This document shows positions 27,018 to 36,032 of a stretch of DNA of 64,000 bases, in pieces. Each line of letters starts with the position of its first letter. The stretch's first letter is position 1. Origin of the DNA: Streptomyces sp. NRRL F-525 (lineage in GTDB: Bacteria > Actinomycetota > Actinomycetes > Streptomycetales > Streptomycetaceae); NCBI RefSeq assembly GCF_000716605.1, contig NZ_JNXE01000008.1, positions 1 to 64,000 on the forward strand, given 5' to 3'. The position numbers and the translations under genes were made by a program. The notes under the pieces were generated by a model. The model had not been told where the DNA came from and made no database searches. It saw nothing but the letters and a program-made list of their open reading frames with translations.

Positions 27018-28547
27018 ATGCGAAGAATCGCGCTGACCGCCGTATCGGCTGTCCTGATGTTGTCCGCGGCCGCGTGCGGCTCGGGATCGGGATCCGGTTC
27101 GGGCAAGGCGGCCACCGGCGGCACCCTCACCCTTGCCCCCCTGGTCGCGGCCCAGCCGTGGGATCTGGCCGACGCCGGTCTCGGCAACAACGCGCAGTAC
27201 TACCAGCCCGTATACGACTCGCTGCTCCGGCTGTCCCCGACGGCCGAGGTGAAGCCCAACCTGGCCACCAAGTGGTCGTACAACGCGGCCCGCACGGTCC
27301 TCACGCTGACCTTGCGCACCGGCGTCAAGTTCACCGACGGCACCGCCCTGGACGCGACTGCCGTCAAGACCAACCTGCTGCACACCGAGAAGGGCACCAG
27401 CGAGGCCGCGGGCCAGCTCAAGGGCATCACCGGCGTCGACGTCGTGAGCGCCACCACCGTCGCGATCAGGCTCTCGGCGCCCGACCCCTCCCTCGTCCCG
27501 AACCTCGGCAACGTGGCCGGGATGATGGCCAGCCCCAAGGCCATCGCCGCCGGCACGATCAAGACCACCCCGGTGGGCTCGGGGCCGTACACCCTCGACA
27601 AGTCCGCGACCACGGACGGCAGTACGTACACCTTCGTGCGCAACCAGGGCTACTGGAACAAGGCCGCCTTCCCCTTCGACAAGATCGTGCTCAAGCCGCT
27701 CACCGACCCGACCGCCGTCCTCAACGCGCTGCGCTCGGGCCAGGTCAACGGCGCGCTGCTGGCCAGCGCCAAGAACGTCGCGCCGGCCAAGAGCAGCGGG
27801 CTGACCGTCACCAAGTACACCTCCGGTGACGTCGAGGGCGTCTACATCTGGGACCGCGAAGGGAAGATCGTCAAGGCGCTCGGCGACGTCCGGGTCCGCC
27901 AGGCCCTGAACTACGCCTTCGACCGCTCCACGATCGTCAAGACGGCCAAGCAGGGACTGGGCAAGGCGACGACGCAGATCTTCAACCCGGGCGGCTCGGC
28001 CTTCGACAGCTCGCTCGACTCCACGTACTCCTACGACCCCGCGAAGGCCAAGCAGTTGCTCGCCGAGGCGGGCTACCCGAACGGCTTCTCGGTCACCGTC
28101 CCGGACGTGTCGTCGGTCTTCCCCGACCAACAGGCCGCCATGGTCCAGCAGTTGGAGGACATCGGGATCAAGGTCAAGGTCGACAAGATCCCGGTCACGC
28201 AGTTCATCAGCGCCCTCCTCGCGGGCAAGTACCCGCTGTCGTACATGACGTTGGCCTCCTTCCGGCCCTGGGACACCATCCAGATCGAGGTCGCGAAGAG
28301 CGCGCTGTGGAACCCGCTGCACAGCTCCGACCCGAAGGTCACCGACCTCATCACCAAGGCGCAGTCCGCGACCGGTGCCGCCCAGGACGCGCTGTTCAAG
28401 CAGCTCAACACCTACCTCGTCGACCAGGCGTGGAACGCGCCCTGGGACTCGGTCGAGAACACCTACGCCACGACCAAGAACGTCACCTTCACCCCGCAGA
28501 CGTTCGCCGCCGTCCCGCCGATCTACAACTTCAAGCCCGCCGGCTGA
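27018..28547 (+). CDS. ABC transporter solute-binding lipoprotein (SBP_bac_5, Opp/Dpp type)
   Basis: 509 residues from ATG 27018. A lipoprotein signal ends LSAAAC with Cys20 as the lipidated residue. The mature protein is a family 5 binding protein: LRLSPTAEVKPNLATKWSYN, FTDGTALDATAVKTNLLHTE and VRVRQALNYAFDRSTIVK are typical. Family 5 proteins bind peptides, but some bind oligosaccharides such as cellobiose or xyloglucan fragments. The operon contains only glycoside hydrolases and no peptidase, so an oligosaccharide or glycoside ligand is inferred. It is anchored outside the membrane and delivers to the permeases below. Confidence 0.9.
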   Translation: MRRIALTAVSAVLMLSAAACGSGSGSGSGKAATGGTLTLAPLVAAQPWDLADAGLGNNAQYYQPVYDSLLRLSPTAEVKPNLATKWSYNAARTVLTLTLRTGVKFTDGTALDATAVKTNLLHTEKGTSEAAGQLKGITGVDVVSATTVAIRLSAPDPSLVPNLGNVAGMMASPKAIAAGTIKTTPVGSGPYTLDKSATTDGSTYTFVRNQGYWNKAAFPFDKIVLKPLTDPTAVLNALRSGQVNGALLASAKNVAPAKSSGLTVTKYTSGDVEGVYIWDREGKIVKALGDVRVRQALNYAFDRSTIVKTAKQGLGKATTQIFNPGGSAFDSSLDSTYSYDPAKAKQLLAEAGYPNGFSVTVPDVSSVFPDQQAAMVQQLEDIGIKVKVDKIPVTQFISALLAGKYPLSYMTLASFRPWDTIQIEVAKSALWNPLHSSDPKVTDLITKAQSATGAAQDALFKQLNTYLVDQAWNAPWDSVENTYATTKNVTFTPQTFAAVPPIYNFKPAG

Positions 28548-28583
28548 CCCGGCCCGCCGACGCACACGGTCAGGGAGAGACAG

Positions 28584-29525
28584 ATGATCGTTTTCCTGGT
28601 CCGGCGCATCGCCGCCGGGCTGGTCCTGGTCCTGGTCATCGCGACCACGACCTTCGCGCTGATGGGCCTCACCGGCTCCGACCCGGTCCGCCAGATCGTC
28701 GGGCAGACCGCCACCCAGCAGCAGGTGACCGCCAAATCCGCCGAACTCGGCCTGGACCAGCCCTTCGTGGTCCGCTACGGCCACTGGCTCGCGGACGCGG
28801 TGCACGGCAACCTCGGCAGCTCGTGGTTCAGCGGCGAGTCCGTGACGAGCTCGCTCGAGAACAAGCTGCCGGTCACCCTGTCGATCGTGCTGGCCGCGCT
28901 CCTGGTGTCGGCCGTACTGAGCACGGTGCTGGGCGTGGCCGCCGCCGTCCGCCGGGGCGCCCTGGACCAACTGGTGCAACTGCTCGCGGTGTTGGGGTTC
29001 GCCGTACCCAGCTTCCTGGTCGCCCTGGTCTTCGCCGTCGTGATCGGCGTCGACCTGGGCTGGCTGCCCGCGACCGGTTACGTGCCGCTGGCCGACTCGG
29101 CGGGCGGGTGGCTCCGGTCGATCACCCTGCCCGCGCTGTCGCTCTCCGTCGGAGCGATCGCCGCCACCGCCCAACAGGTGCGCGGCTCCATGGTCGACGT
29201 CCTGCGCGCCGACTACGTACGCACCCTCCGCAGCCGGGGCATCAGCGAGCGGAGCCTGCTGTTCCGGCACGCCCTGCGCAACGCCGCCCCGGCCGCGCTG
29301 ACCGTGCTGGCCCTGCAGTTCATCGGCCTGGTCGGCGGCGCGGTGGTCGTCGAGAAGGTCTTCGGCCTCAACGGCATCGGCAGCCAGGCGACGAGCGCCG
29401 GTTCGCAGGGCGACACCCCGGTGGTCATGGGCGTCGTCGTGGTCATGGTCGCCCTCGTCGTGGTGGTCAACATCCTGATGGACCTGGCATACGGCTGGCT
29501 CAACCCGAAGGTGCGTGTCGGATGA
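28584..29525 (+). CDS. ABC transporter permease, DppB/OppB type
   Basis: 313 residues from ATG 28584 with AGGGAGAGA upstream. Six membrane helices are expected. The N-terminal MIVFLVRRIAAGLVLVLVIATTTFALM and the conserved cytoplasmic loop VRGSMVDVLRADYVRTLRSRGISERSLLFRHALRNA (the EAA loop contacting the ATPase) identify the DppB group. Its stop overlaps the start of the fused permease-ATPase by 4 bases. It forms one half of the membrane channel. Confidence 0.92.
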   Translation: MIVFLVRRIAAGLVLVLVIATTTFALMGLTGSDPVRQIVGQTATQQQVTAKSAELGLDQPFVVRYGHWLADAVHGNLGSSWFSGESVTSSLENKLPVTLSIVLAALLVSAVLSTVLGVAAAVRRGALDQLVQLLAVLGFAVPSFLVALVFAVVIGVDLGWLPATGYVPLADSAGGWLRSITLPALSLSVGAIAATAQQVRGSMVDVLRADYVRTLRSRGISERSLLFRHALRNAAPAALTVLALQFIGLVGGAVVVEKVFGLNGIGSQATSAGSQGDTPVVMGVVVVMVALVVVVNILMDLAYGWLNPKVRVG

Positions 29526-31372
29526 CGCTTCCCCAGTCCGAAGAGCCGGCGGGCACGGTAGACACGGCCGTCGCAGCGCAGGGACGGGCCGGCCTCCTGC
29601 GCCGACTGCTGCGCGACCCGGTGGCCGTGACCTGCCTGGTGCTCCTCGCGGTCATCTCCCTGGCCAGCCTGTTCGCACCGCTCCTGACCAGCCAGGACCC
29701 GGCCCACACCTCACTGACCGACGGCCTCGCCCCGCCCAGCGGCACCCACCCGCTGGGCGGGGACGGCGTCGGCCGCGACGTCCTGGCCCGACTCCTCTAC
29801 GGCGGCCGCACCAGCCTGCTCGGCGCCCTGCTCGCCGTCGCCGTCGCCGTGGTGATCGGTGTCCCGGCCGGTCTGGTGGCCGGGTACTACCGCAAGTGGT
29901 TCGATGCGGTGAGCAGTTGGGTGTCCAACCTGCTGATGGCCGTACCGGCGATCATCGTGCTCCTCGTCGTGATGTCCGCGGTGGGCCAGAACACGTACCT
30001 CGCCATGGCGGTCTTCGGCGTGCTGATGTCACCGGGCGTCTTCCGGCTGATCCGCGCCTCGGTGATCTCCGTACGCGAGGAGCTGTACGTCGACGCGGCA
30101 CGGGTGTCCGGCCTGACGGACGCCCGGATCATCCGCCGGCACATCCTGCCCGTCGTGCAGGCGCCGACCATCATCCAGGCCGCCCAGATGCTCGGCCTCG
30201 GCATCGTCATCCAGTCCGGTCTGGAGTTCCTCGGCCTCGGCTCGGCGACCCAGGCGAGCTGGGGCTCCATGCTGAACGACGCCTTCGGAAACATCTACAC
30301 CAAGCCGGAGTTGATGGTCTGGCCCGGCGTGGCACTCGCGGTGACGGTCGCCGCGTTCGGCCTGTTGGGCAACGCCTTGCGGGACGCGCTGGACGGGAGC
30401 GCGACGGGCGGGCGGAAGAAGTCGCGTGGCGCTACGGCCCGTTGGCCGGTCGCGGACAAGAAGGCACCGCCCGTCATCGCCGGAGCCGGGGAGACGGACG
30501 ACGCCCTGTTCGTCCTCGAAGGACTGACGGTCTCCTATCCGACGGCCCAGGGCGAGAAGACGGTCGTCGACGGTGTCTCCCTGACAGTCCGCCGGGGCGA
30601 AGTCCTAGGACTGGTGGGGGAGTCGGGCTCGGGCAAGAGCCAAACCGCTTTCGCGGTGCTCGGGTTGCTGCCACGGGAGGCCCAAGTCACCACCGCCCGC
30701 CTGGAGTTCGACGGCACGGAACTGGGACGACTCGGCCGCACCGCGATGAACCGCTACCGCGGCCACCGGATCGCATACGTCCCGCAGGAACCGATGTCCA
30801 ACCTCGACCCCTCCTTCCGCATCGGCGCCCAACTCGTCGAACCGGTACGCCGGCACCTGGGGCTGTCGGCCACCGAGGCGAAGGCGAAGACGCTCGGCCT
30901 GCTGGAACGGGTCGGCATCTCCGACCCCGAACGGGTCTTCCGCGCCTATCCGCACCAGATCTCCGGCGGCATGGCGCAGCGCGTGCTCATCGCCGGCGCC
31001 GTGTCCTGCGAACCGGACCTGCTGATCGCCGACGAACCGACCACCGCCCTCGACGTGACCGTGCAGGCGGAGGTCCTCGACCTGATGCGATCCCTGCAGC
31101 GCGAGCGGAACATGGGCCTGATCCTGGTGACCCACGACTTCGGAGTGGTGGCCGACCTCTGCGACCGCGTGACGGTGATGCAGACCGGCGCCGTCGTGGA
31201 GTCCGCGCCCGTGGCCCAGTTGTTCGCGGATCCGCAGCATCCGTACACCCGCATGCTCCTGGCCTCCACGTTGGAGGACGCCGAACCGCGGTCGGCGCTG
31301 AGCCTGAGCCGCACCGTGTCGGCGGGCGCTGCAGGGGTCACGAACACCGGACGTCAGGAGGGTCCGGCATGA
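29522..31372 (+). CDS. Fused ABC permease (DppC) - ATPase (DppD)
   Basis: 616 residues from ATG 29522, overlapping the preceding stop. Residues about 1-300 are a DppC permease: an N-terminal cytoplasmic tail, DPVAVTCLVLLAVISLASLFAPLL, THPLGGDGVGRDVLARLLYGGRTSL, and the EAA loop REELYVDAARVSGLTDARIIRRHILP. After a roughly 40-residue linker a full DppD-type ATPase follows: Walker A GESGSGKS with Lys372, the signature ISGGMAQRV, Walker B LLIADEPTTALD and the H-loop VTHDFG. DppC and DppD are normally separate. The open frame is continuous across the junction with no stop or start in between, so this is a real gene fusion. Confidence 0.93.
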   Translation: MTLPQSEEPAGTVDTAVAAQGRAGLLRRLLRDPVAVTCLVLLAVISLASLFAPLLTSQDPAHTSLTDGLAPPSGTHPLGGDGVGRDVLARLLYGGRTSLLGALLAVAVAVVIGVPAGLVAGYYRKWFDAVSSWVSNLLMAVPAIIVLLVVMSAVGQNTYLAMAVFGVLMSPGVFRLIRASVISVREELYVDAARVSGLTDARIIRRHILPVVQAPTIIQAAQMLGLGIVIQSGLEFLGLGSATQASWGSMLNDAFGNIYTKPELMVWPGVALAVTVAAFGLLGNALRDALDGSATGGRKKSRGATARWPVADKKAPPVIAGAGETDDALFVLEGLTVSYPTAQGEKTVVDGVSLTVRRGEVLGLVGESGSGKSQTAFAVLGLLPREAQVTTARLEFDGTELGRLGRTAMNRYRGHRIAYVPQEPMSNLDPSFRIGAQLVEPVRRHLGLSATEAKAKTLGLLERVGISDPERVFRAYPHQISGGMAQRVLIAGAVSCEPDLLIADEPTTALDVTVQAEVLDLMRSLQRERNMGLILVTHDFGVVADLCDRVTVMQTGAVVESAPVAQLFADPQHPYTRMLLASTLEDAEPRSALSLSRTVSAGAAGVTNTGRQEGPA

Positions 31373-32301
31373 CCGGGACCATCAACGGGACATTGAAGAA
31401 GGAATTCCCGGCCGAACCCCTGCTGGTGGCTGACGAGTTGGTCGTGGAGTACCCGACGAAAGGCTGGCGCAGGCCGCCGTTCCGGGTGCTCAAGGGCGTG
31501 TCGATCACCATCGGCGCCGGCGAGACCCTCGGACTGGTCGGCGAGTCGGGATCGGGCAAGACCACGCTGGGCCGGGCCGTCCTCGGACTGGCCCCGATCG
31601 CCTCCGGCACTGTCCGCTATGACGGCAAGGTCATCTCGGGGCTGGGCGCGAAGGAACGCCGGGCGCTGAGCAGCGACATCCAGGTGGTGTTCCAGGACCC
31701 GTACACCTCCCTCAACCCGGCGATGACCGTGAACGACATCCTCAGCGAACCGCTGCGCGTCGCGGGAACGCCTCGGGCGGCGGCCGAGAAGCGGGTGCGG
31801 GACCTGCTCGACCACGTAAGGCTGCCCGCCGACGCGGGGGAGCGGCTGCCGCGGGAGTTCTCCGGCGGACAGCGCCAACGCATCGCCATCGCAAGGGCGT
31901 TGTCCCGCGACCCGAAGGTCATCGTCTGTGACGAACCGGTCAGCGCGCTGGACCTGTCGACCCAGGCGCGGGTACTCGACCTGTTCGTCGAGATCCAGGA
32001 ACGCACCGGCGTCGCCTACCTCTTCGTCACCCACGACCTGTCCGTCGTCCGGCACATCAGCCACCGGGTGGCGGTCATGCGCGGCGGAGAGATCATCGAG
32101 ACCGGGGACGCGGCCACCGTCACCACCGCACCCCAACACCCCTACACGCAGCGCCTGTTGCTCGCCGCCCCGGTGCCGGACCCTGGACGGCAGGCGGAAC
32201 GCCGGGCCGAACGGCGCCGGTTGGCCGAGGCCACAGCAGCGTCCCCGGGCGCCTCCACGCCCGCATCCACCACCGCCTCGACGTCGGGAGACCGAGCATG
32301 A
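31369..32301 (+). CDS. ABC transporter ATPase, DppF/OppF type
   Basis: 310 residues from ATG 31369, overlapping the fusion gene's stop by 4 bases. It has Walker A GESGSGKT with Lys64, Q-loop VVFQDPYTSLNP, signature FSGGQRQRIAIARAL, Walker B VIVCDEPVSALDLS and VTHDLSVV. It ends with the oligopeptide-type C-terminal region (HPYTQRLLLAAPVPDP) and an Ala/Ser/Thr tail. It is the second nucleotide-binding subunit, pairing with the ATPase half of the fusion protein. Its stop overlaps the GH43 gene's start. Confidence 0.93.
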   Translation: MTGTINGTLKKEFPAEPLLVADELVVEYPTKGWRRPPFRVLKGVSITIGAGETLGLVGESGSGKTTLGRAVLGLAPIASGTVRYDGKVISGLGAKERRALSSDIQVVFQDPYTSLNPAMTVNDILSEPLRVAGTPRAAAEKRVRDLLDHVRLPADAGERLPREFSGGQRQRIAIARALSRDPKVIVCDEPVSALDLSTQARVLDLFVEIQERTGVAYLFVTHDLSVVRHISHRVAVMRGGEIIETGDAATVTTAPQHPYTQRLLLAAPVPDPGRQAERRAERRRLAEATAASPGASTPASTTASTSGDRA

Positions 32302-33791
32302 CCCTGCCCAACCCCGTCCTCCCCGGCTTCCACCCGGACCCCAGCATCACCCGCGTCGGCGACGACTACTACCTCGCCTGTTCCAGCTTCGAGTACCTCC
32401 CCGGCGTACCGCTGTTCCACAGCCGCGACCTGGTGCGGTGGGAGCAGATCGGCAACGTGGTAACCAGGCCGGGGCAGTTGGCGGTGGAGAAGGTCCCCAC
32501 GCTCGGCGGCGCATGGGCGCCCACCATCCGTTTCCACGACGGCCGCTTCTGGCTGGTCGTCACCGACGCGATGGGCCGCGGCAGTCTCATCTTCACCGCC
32601 GAACAGGCCGAGGGCCCCTGGTCCGACGGCATCGTCATGCAGGGCGTGCCCGGCATCGACCCGGACCTCGCGTGGGACACCGACGGAACCTGCTTCGTCA
32701 CCTACTCGGGACTCCAACTCGACGGCGACCACGCCGGCGAACACCTCGGCATCCAGCAGGTCCGCATGGACCTCGAAACCGGCCAAGCCCTCGAAGAACC
32801 CCGGTCGTTGTGGTCGGGCACGGGCCTGATGTTCCCCGAGGCGCCGCACCTCTACGAGATCGACGGCACCTGGTACCTCCTGATCGCCGAGGGCGGCACC
32901 GAGCGCGGGCACTCCGTGAGCATCGCCCGCGGCACCCGCCCCGACGGCCCCTTCGAGGGCTGCCCGGCCAACCCGGTGCTCAGCGCCCGCAGTACGGCCC
33001 GCCCGGTCCAGAACACCGGCCACGCCGACCTCGTCCGCACTCCCGACGGCGGCTGGGCGCTCTTCTTGCTGGGGATGCGGCCCGGCGGTCTGACGAGGGC
33101 GTTCTCTCCCATGGGCCGGGAGACGTTCAGCACGACGCTGGAATGGGTTGACGGCTGGCCGGTGGTGCAGCCGGTCGAACTCACCCCGCCCACCGCACCA
33201 GTTGAGCACCGCGTCGACTTCACCGGCGCCCAACTCGGCCCGGAGTGGCTCTCCATACGGACACCGGCCGCCGACTGGTCCTCACTCGGCGAACGCCCGG
33301 GCCACCTCGTCGTGCAGGGAGACGGCTCCACCATGGACGACCCGCGGCCACGGTTCGTCGGCCGCCGCCAGCAGCACCAGGCGGCCGCCTTCTCGGTCCG
33401 GGTGGACAGCGCCGGGGGAGTCGGCGGGCTGAGCCTGCGGATCGACGAACGCCATCACTACGACATCGAGGTGGGGGCCGGTGTCGCGCGTGCCCGGGCC
33501 CGGGTGGGCGGACTCTGCCAGACCTGGGAGCAGGCGATTCCGCAGGGGCCGGTGACCGTGCGGATCGAGACCGAGCCGGTCAGGGGCATGGGACTCGACG
33601 CCCTCGGCCCGGACACAGTCAGGCTGTCCGTCGAAACCGGCACCGACACAGGACCGGTCGAACTCGCCGTACTGGACGGCCGTTACGTCTCGGCCGAGAC
33701 CGCCGCGTCCTTCACCGGCCGGGTCGTCGGCATGTTCGCCGTTGAAGGGACCGTCGCCTTCGACCAGTTCAGGTACCGGGGCGAGGACTGA
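32298..33791 (+). CDS. GH43 beta-xylosidase / alpha-L-arabinofuranosidase family enzyme
   Basis: 497 residues from ATG 32298, coupled to the ATPase gene by a 4-base overlap. A five-bladed beta-propeller: general base Asp14 in PGFHPDPSITRVGDDYY, pKa-modulating Asp in GIDPDLAWD, and general acid Glu in LMFPEAPHLYEIDG. A C-terminal beta-sandwich (about 300-497) follows, as in GH43 subfamilies with beta-xylosidase activity. There is no signal peptide, so it trims imported oligosaccharides in the cytosol, probably removing xylosyl or arabinosyl units. Confidence 0.92.
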   Translation: MTLPNPVLPGFHPDPSITRVGDDYYLACSSFEYLPGVPLFHSRDLVRWEQIGNVVTRPGQLAVEKVPTLGGAWAPTIRFHDGRFWLVVTDAMGRGSLIFTAEQAEGPWSDGIVMQGVPGIDPDLAWDTDGTCFVTYSGLQLDGDHAGEHLGIQQVRMDLETGQALEEPRSLWSGTGLMFPEAPHLYEIDGTWYLLIAEGGTERGHSVSIARGTRPDGPFEGCPANPVLSARSTARPVQNTGHADLVRTPDGGWALFLLGMRPGGLTRAFSPMGRETFSTTLEWVDGWPVVQPVELTPPTAPVEHRVDFTGAQLGPEWLSIRTPAADWSSLGERPGHLVVQGDGSTMDDPRPRFVGRRQQHQAAAFSVRVDSAGGVGGLSLRIDERHHYDIEVGAGVARARARVGGLCQTWEQAIPQGPVTVRIETEPVRGMGLDALGPDTVRLSVETGTDTGPVELAVLDGRYVSAETAASFTGRVVGMFAVEGTVAFDQFRYRGED

Positions 33792-33851
33792 CGCCTCCGC
33801 CCCGTCCACGACAGCCGACCGGCACCCGAGAGAGAAAGTCACCAGCACCGT

Positions 33852-36032
33852 ATGGGCACTTCCTCCCCACGCATGCTCTTCGGAGCCGCGTACTACACCG
33901 AGTACCAGCCGTACGAGCGGCTCACGCAGGACCTCGATCTCATGGCCGAGGCCGGGTTCAGCGTCATCCGGGTCGGCGAGTCCGTCTGGTCGACCTGGGA
34001 ACCCCGCGAGGGCAAGTTCGAACTCGACTGGCTGCAACCGGTACTTGATGCCGCCCACGAGCGCGGCATCAAGGCGATCATCGGCACCCCGACCTACGCC
34101 GTCCCGCCCTGGCTGCGCCGCAAGTACCCGGAAACGGCGGCCCGTTCAGGCACCGGCCAGCCCATCCCGTACGGCATGCGGCAGGACGCGGACTACTCGC
34201 ACCCCGCCTTCCGGCATCTCGCCGAGCGGCTGGTCCGCAAGATCGTGGCGCGCTACGCCGACCACCCGGCGGTCATCGGCTGGCAGGTCGACAACGAACC
34301 CGGGCTACGGCTCTTCCACAACGACTCGGTGTTCCAGGGCTTCCTCGACCACCTCCGCGACCGCTACGGCGACGTCGAGACCCTCAACCGCCGCTGGGGG
34401 CTGACCTATTGGTCCCACCGTCTGCAGGACTGGGCGGACCTGTGGACCCCCGACGGCAACTCCACCCCGTCGTACGACCTCGCCTGGCGCCGCTATCAAT
34501 CGCGGCTGACGCAGGAATACATCACGTGGCACGCCGAATTGGTCCGCGGACTCGTGCCTGAGCACCAGTTCGTCACCACCTGCGTGGCCCTCGGCCAACA
34601 GGGCCTGGACATCTCGACGATCGGCCGGCCCCTCGACATCGCCGGGGCCAACATCTACTACGCCACCCAGGACGGGCTGGCCCTGCCGGGTCCCGACGAG
34701 CCGGAGGGCGGCCTGTATCCGTTCTTCGTCGCCTGGTCAGGACCCGCCTGGCTCTACCTCCAGAACGACATGGCACGCGGCATCCGCCAGGAACCCTTCC
34801 TCGTCATGGAGACCAACGCCACCTCGATCGGCGGCTCCGCCGACAACTTCCCCCTCTACCGCGGCCAGGCCCGCCAGGCCGTGTGGAGCATGGTCGCGCG
34901 CGGTGCCAGGATGATCGAGTACTGGCACTGGCACTCCCTGCACTACGGCGCCGAGACCTATTGGGGCGGCATCCTCGGCCACAGTCTGGAACCCGGCCGG
35001 ACGTACGACGAACTGTCCGCGATAGCCGGGGAGTTCAGGCAGGCCGGCAGCACGATCGAGGGCCTGCGTCCCCGCAGCGACGTGGCGATGCTGCTGTCCG
35101 CCGACAGCCGCTGGGCCATGGAGTTCATGGGGCCGCTCAGGGGCAACACCCCCGCCTGGTTCGGCGATCCGCAGTCCTACGACCGGATCGTCGCCGCCTT
35201 CTACCGGGGGCTGTTCGACGCCGGATTGTCCGTCGACATCGTTTCCCCGGAGCAACTTCCCTCCAGTCCGGAGGAGTTGGTGGACCGATGGCCGGTGCTG
35301 GTCGTCCCGGCGCTGTACATCGCGGACGACGCGACACTCGACCTGCTGCGCCGGTACGCCGAAGCCGGCGGTCATCTCGTGCTCACCCCGCGCACCGGCT
35401 ACGCCGACGAGGAGGCCGTCGCCCGGCACACGGTCATGCCCGGAGCGCTGCGCGCTGCCGTGGGCGCGCGCTATCAGGAGTTCACCAATGTGCTGACCCC
35501 GGTCACGATCACCCAGGGGGACATCAACGGCCCCGCTCTGCACGGGCATGCGACCGCCTGGGCCGATGGACTGATCGCGGAGGGCGCCACTGTCCTGGCC
35601 GGGTACGACCATCCGCACCTGGGTCAGTTCGCCGCCGTCACCACGCACGAGTACGGCGACGGCCGCGTGACGTACGTCGGTACCGTCCCGGACCGCGAAC
35701 TCTCGCGCAGCCTCGCCGACTGGGTCACCTCGGTCTCGCTCCCCTCCGACGCCTGGCGCGAGGACCGGCCCGCGTCCGTCACCTGTACGTCGGCCACCAC
35801 CGCCGACGGCGCCGTCCTGCGCTTCGTCCACAACTGGGCCTGGGATCCGGTCGGTTACCGCCTGCCGGGAGACGTCCGCGACCTGTTCACCGATGAGCCC
35901 CTCGCCGCCGGAACCGCGCTCGAACTCGGGCCCTGGGATGTCCGGTTGCTCATCGAGCGCGACGGCGACCCCACTTCACCGTCACCGTCACCGTCACCGT
36001 CACTTTCACCTTCACCGAGGAGGACGCCGTGA
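33852..36032 (+). CDS. GH42 beta-galactosidase
   Basis: 726 residues from ATG 33852. GH42 architecture: a TIM barrel beginning MLFGAAYYTEYQP, acid/base Glu149 in WQVDNEPG and nucleophile Glu320 in LVMETNATS; then a trimerisation domain with glutamine-amidotransferase-like fold (about 390-590) and a small C-terminal beta domain. It is cytosolic. GH42 enzymes release galactose from beta-1,3/1,4/1,6-galactans and arabinogalactan fragments, or arabinopyranose. The last 20 residues are an odd (SP)n tail encoded by a tandem hexamer repeat that also precedes the ribosome site of the GH3 gene. Confidence 0.92.
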   Translation: MGTSSPRMLFGAAYYTEYQPYERLTQDLDLMAEAGFSVIRVGESVWSTWEPREGKFELDWLQPVLDAAHERGIKAIIGTPTYAVPPWLRRKYPETAARSGTGQPIPYGMRQDADYSHPAFRHLAERLVRKIVARYADHPAVIGWQVDNEPGLRLFHNDSVFQGFLDHLRDRYGDVETLNRRWGLTYWSHRLQDWADLWTPDGNSTPSYDLAWRRYQSRLTQEYITWHAELVRGLVPEHQFVTTCVALGQQGLDISTIGRPLDIAGANIYYATQDGLALPGPDEPEGGLYPFFVAWSGPAWLYLQNDMARGIRQEPFLVMETNATSIGGSADNFPLYRGQARQAVWSMVARGARMIEYWHWHSLHYGAETYWGGILGHSLEPGRTYDELSAIAGEFRQAGSTIEGLRPRSDVAMLLSADSRWAMEFMGPLRGNTPAWFGDPQSYDRIVAAFYRGLFDAGLSVDIVSPEQLPSSPEELVDRWPVLVVPALYIADDATLDLLRRYAEAGGHLVLTPRTGYADEEAVARHTVMPGALRAAVGARYQEFTNVLTPVTITQGDINGPALHGHATAWADGLIAEGATVLAGYDHPHLGQFAAVTTHEYGDGRVTYVGTVPDRELSRSLADWVTSVSLPSDAWREDRPASVTCTSATTADGAVLRFVHNWAWDPVGYRLPGDVRDLFTDEPLAAGTALELGPWDVRLLIERDGDPTSPSPSPSPSLSPSPRRTP
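35976..36017 (+). repeat. Tandem 6-base repeat (TCACCG-type, 7 units)
   Basis: Seven consecutive hexamers: four TCACCG, then TCACTT, TCACCT and TCACCG. The repeat encodes the Ser-Pro tail of the GH42 protein and ends directly before the GAGGAGG ribosome site (36017-36023) of the GH3 gene. Unit gain or loss would keep the frame. Confidence 0.85.

Noticed and set aside
26928..29270. 780-residue minus-strand open frame opposite the ABC binding protein and permease
   Set aside because: Low-complexity Arg/Gly/Asp/Val sequence without domains. The plus strand encodes a lipoprotein and permease with clear family motifs.
27018..32301. Annotating the transporter as a dipeptide importer
   Set aside because: The family is Opp/Dpp, but the operon encodes only glycoside hydrolases and a LacI regulator, so a sugar or glycoside ligand is more likely.
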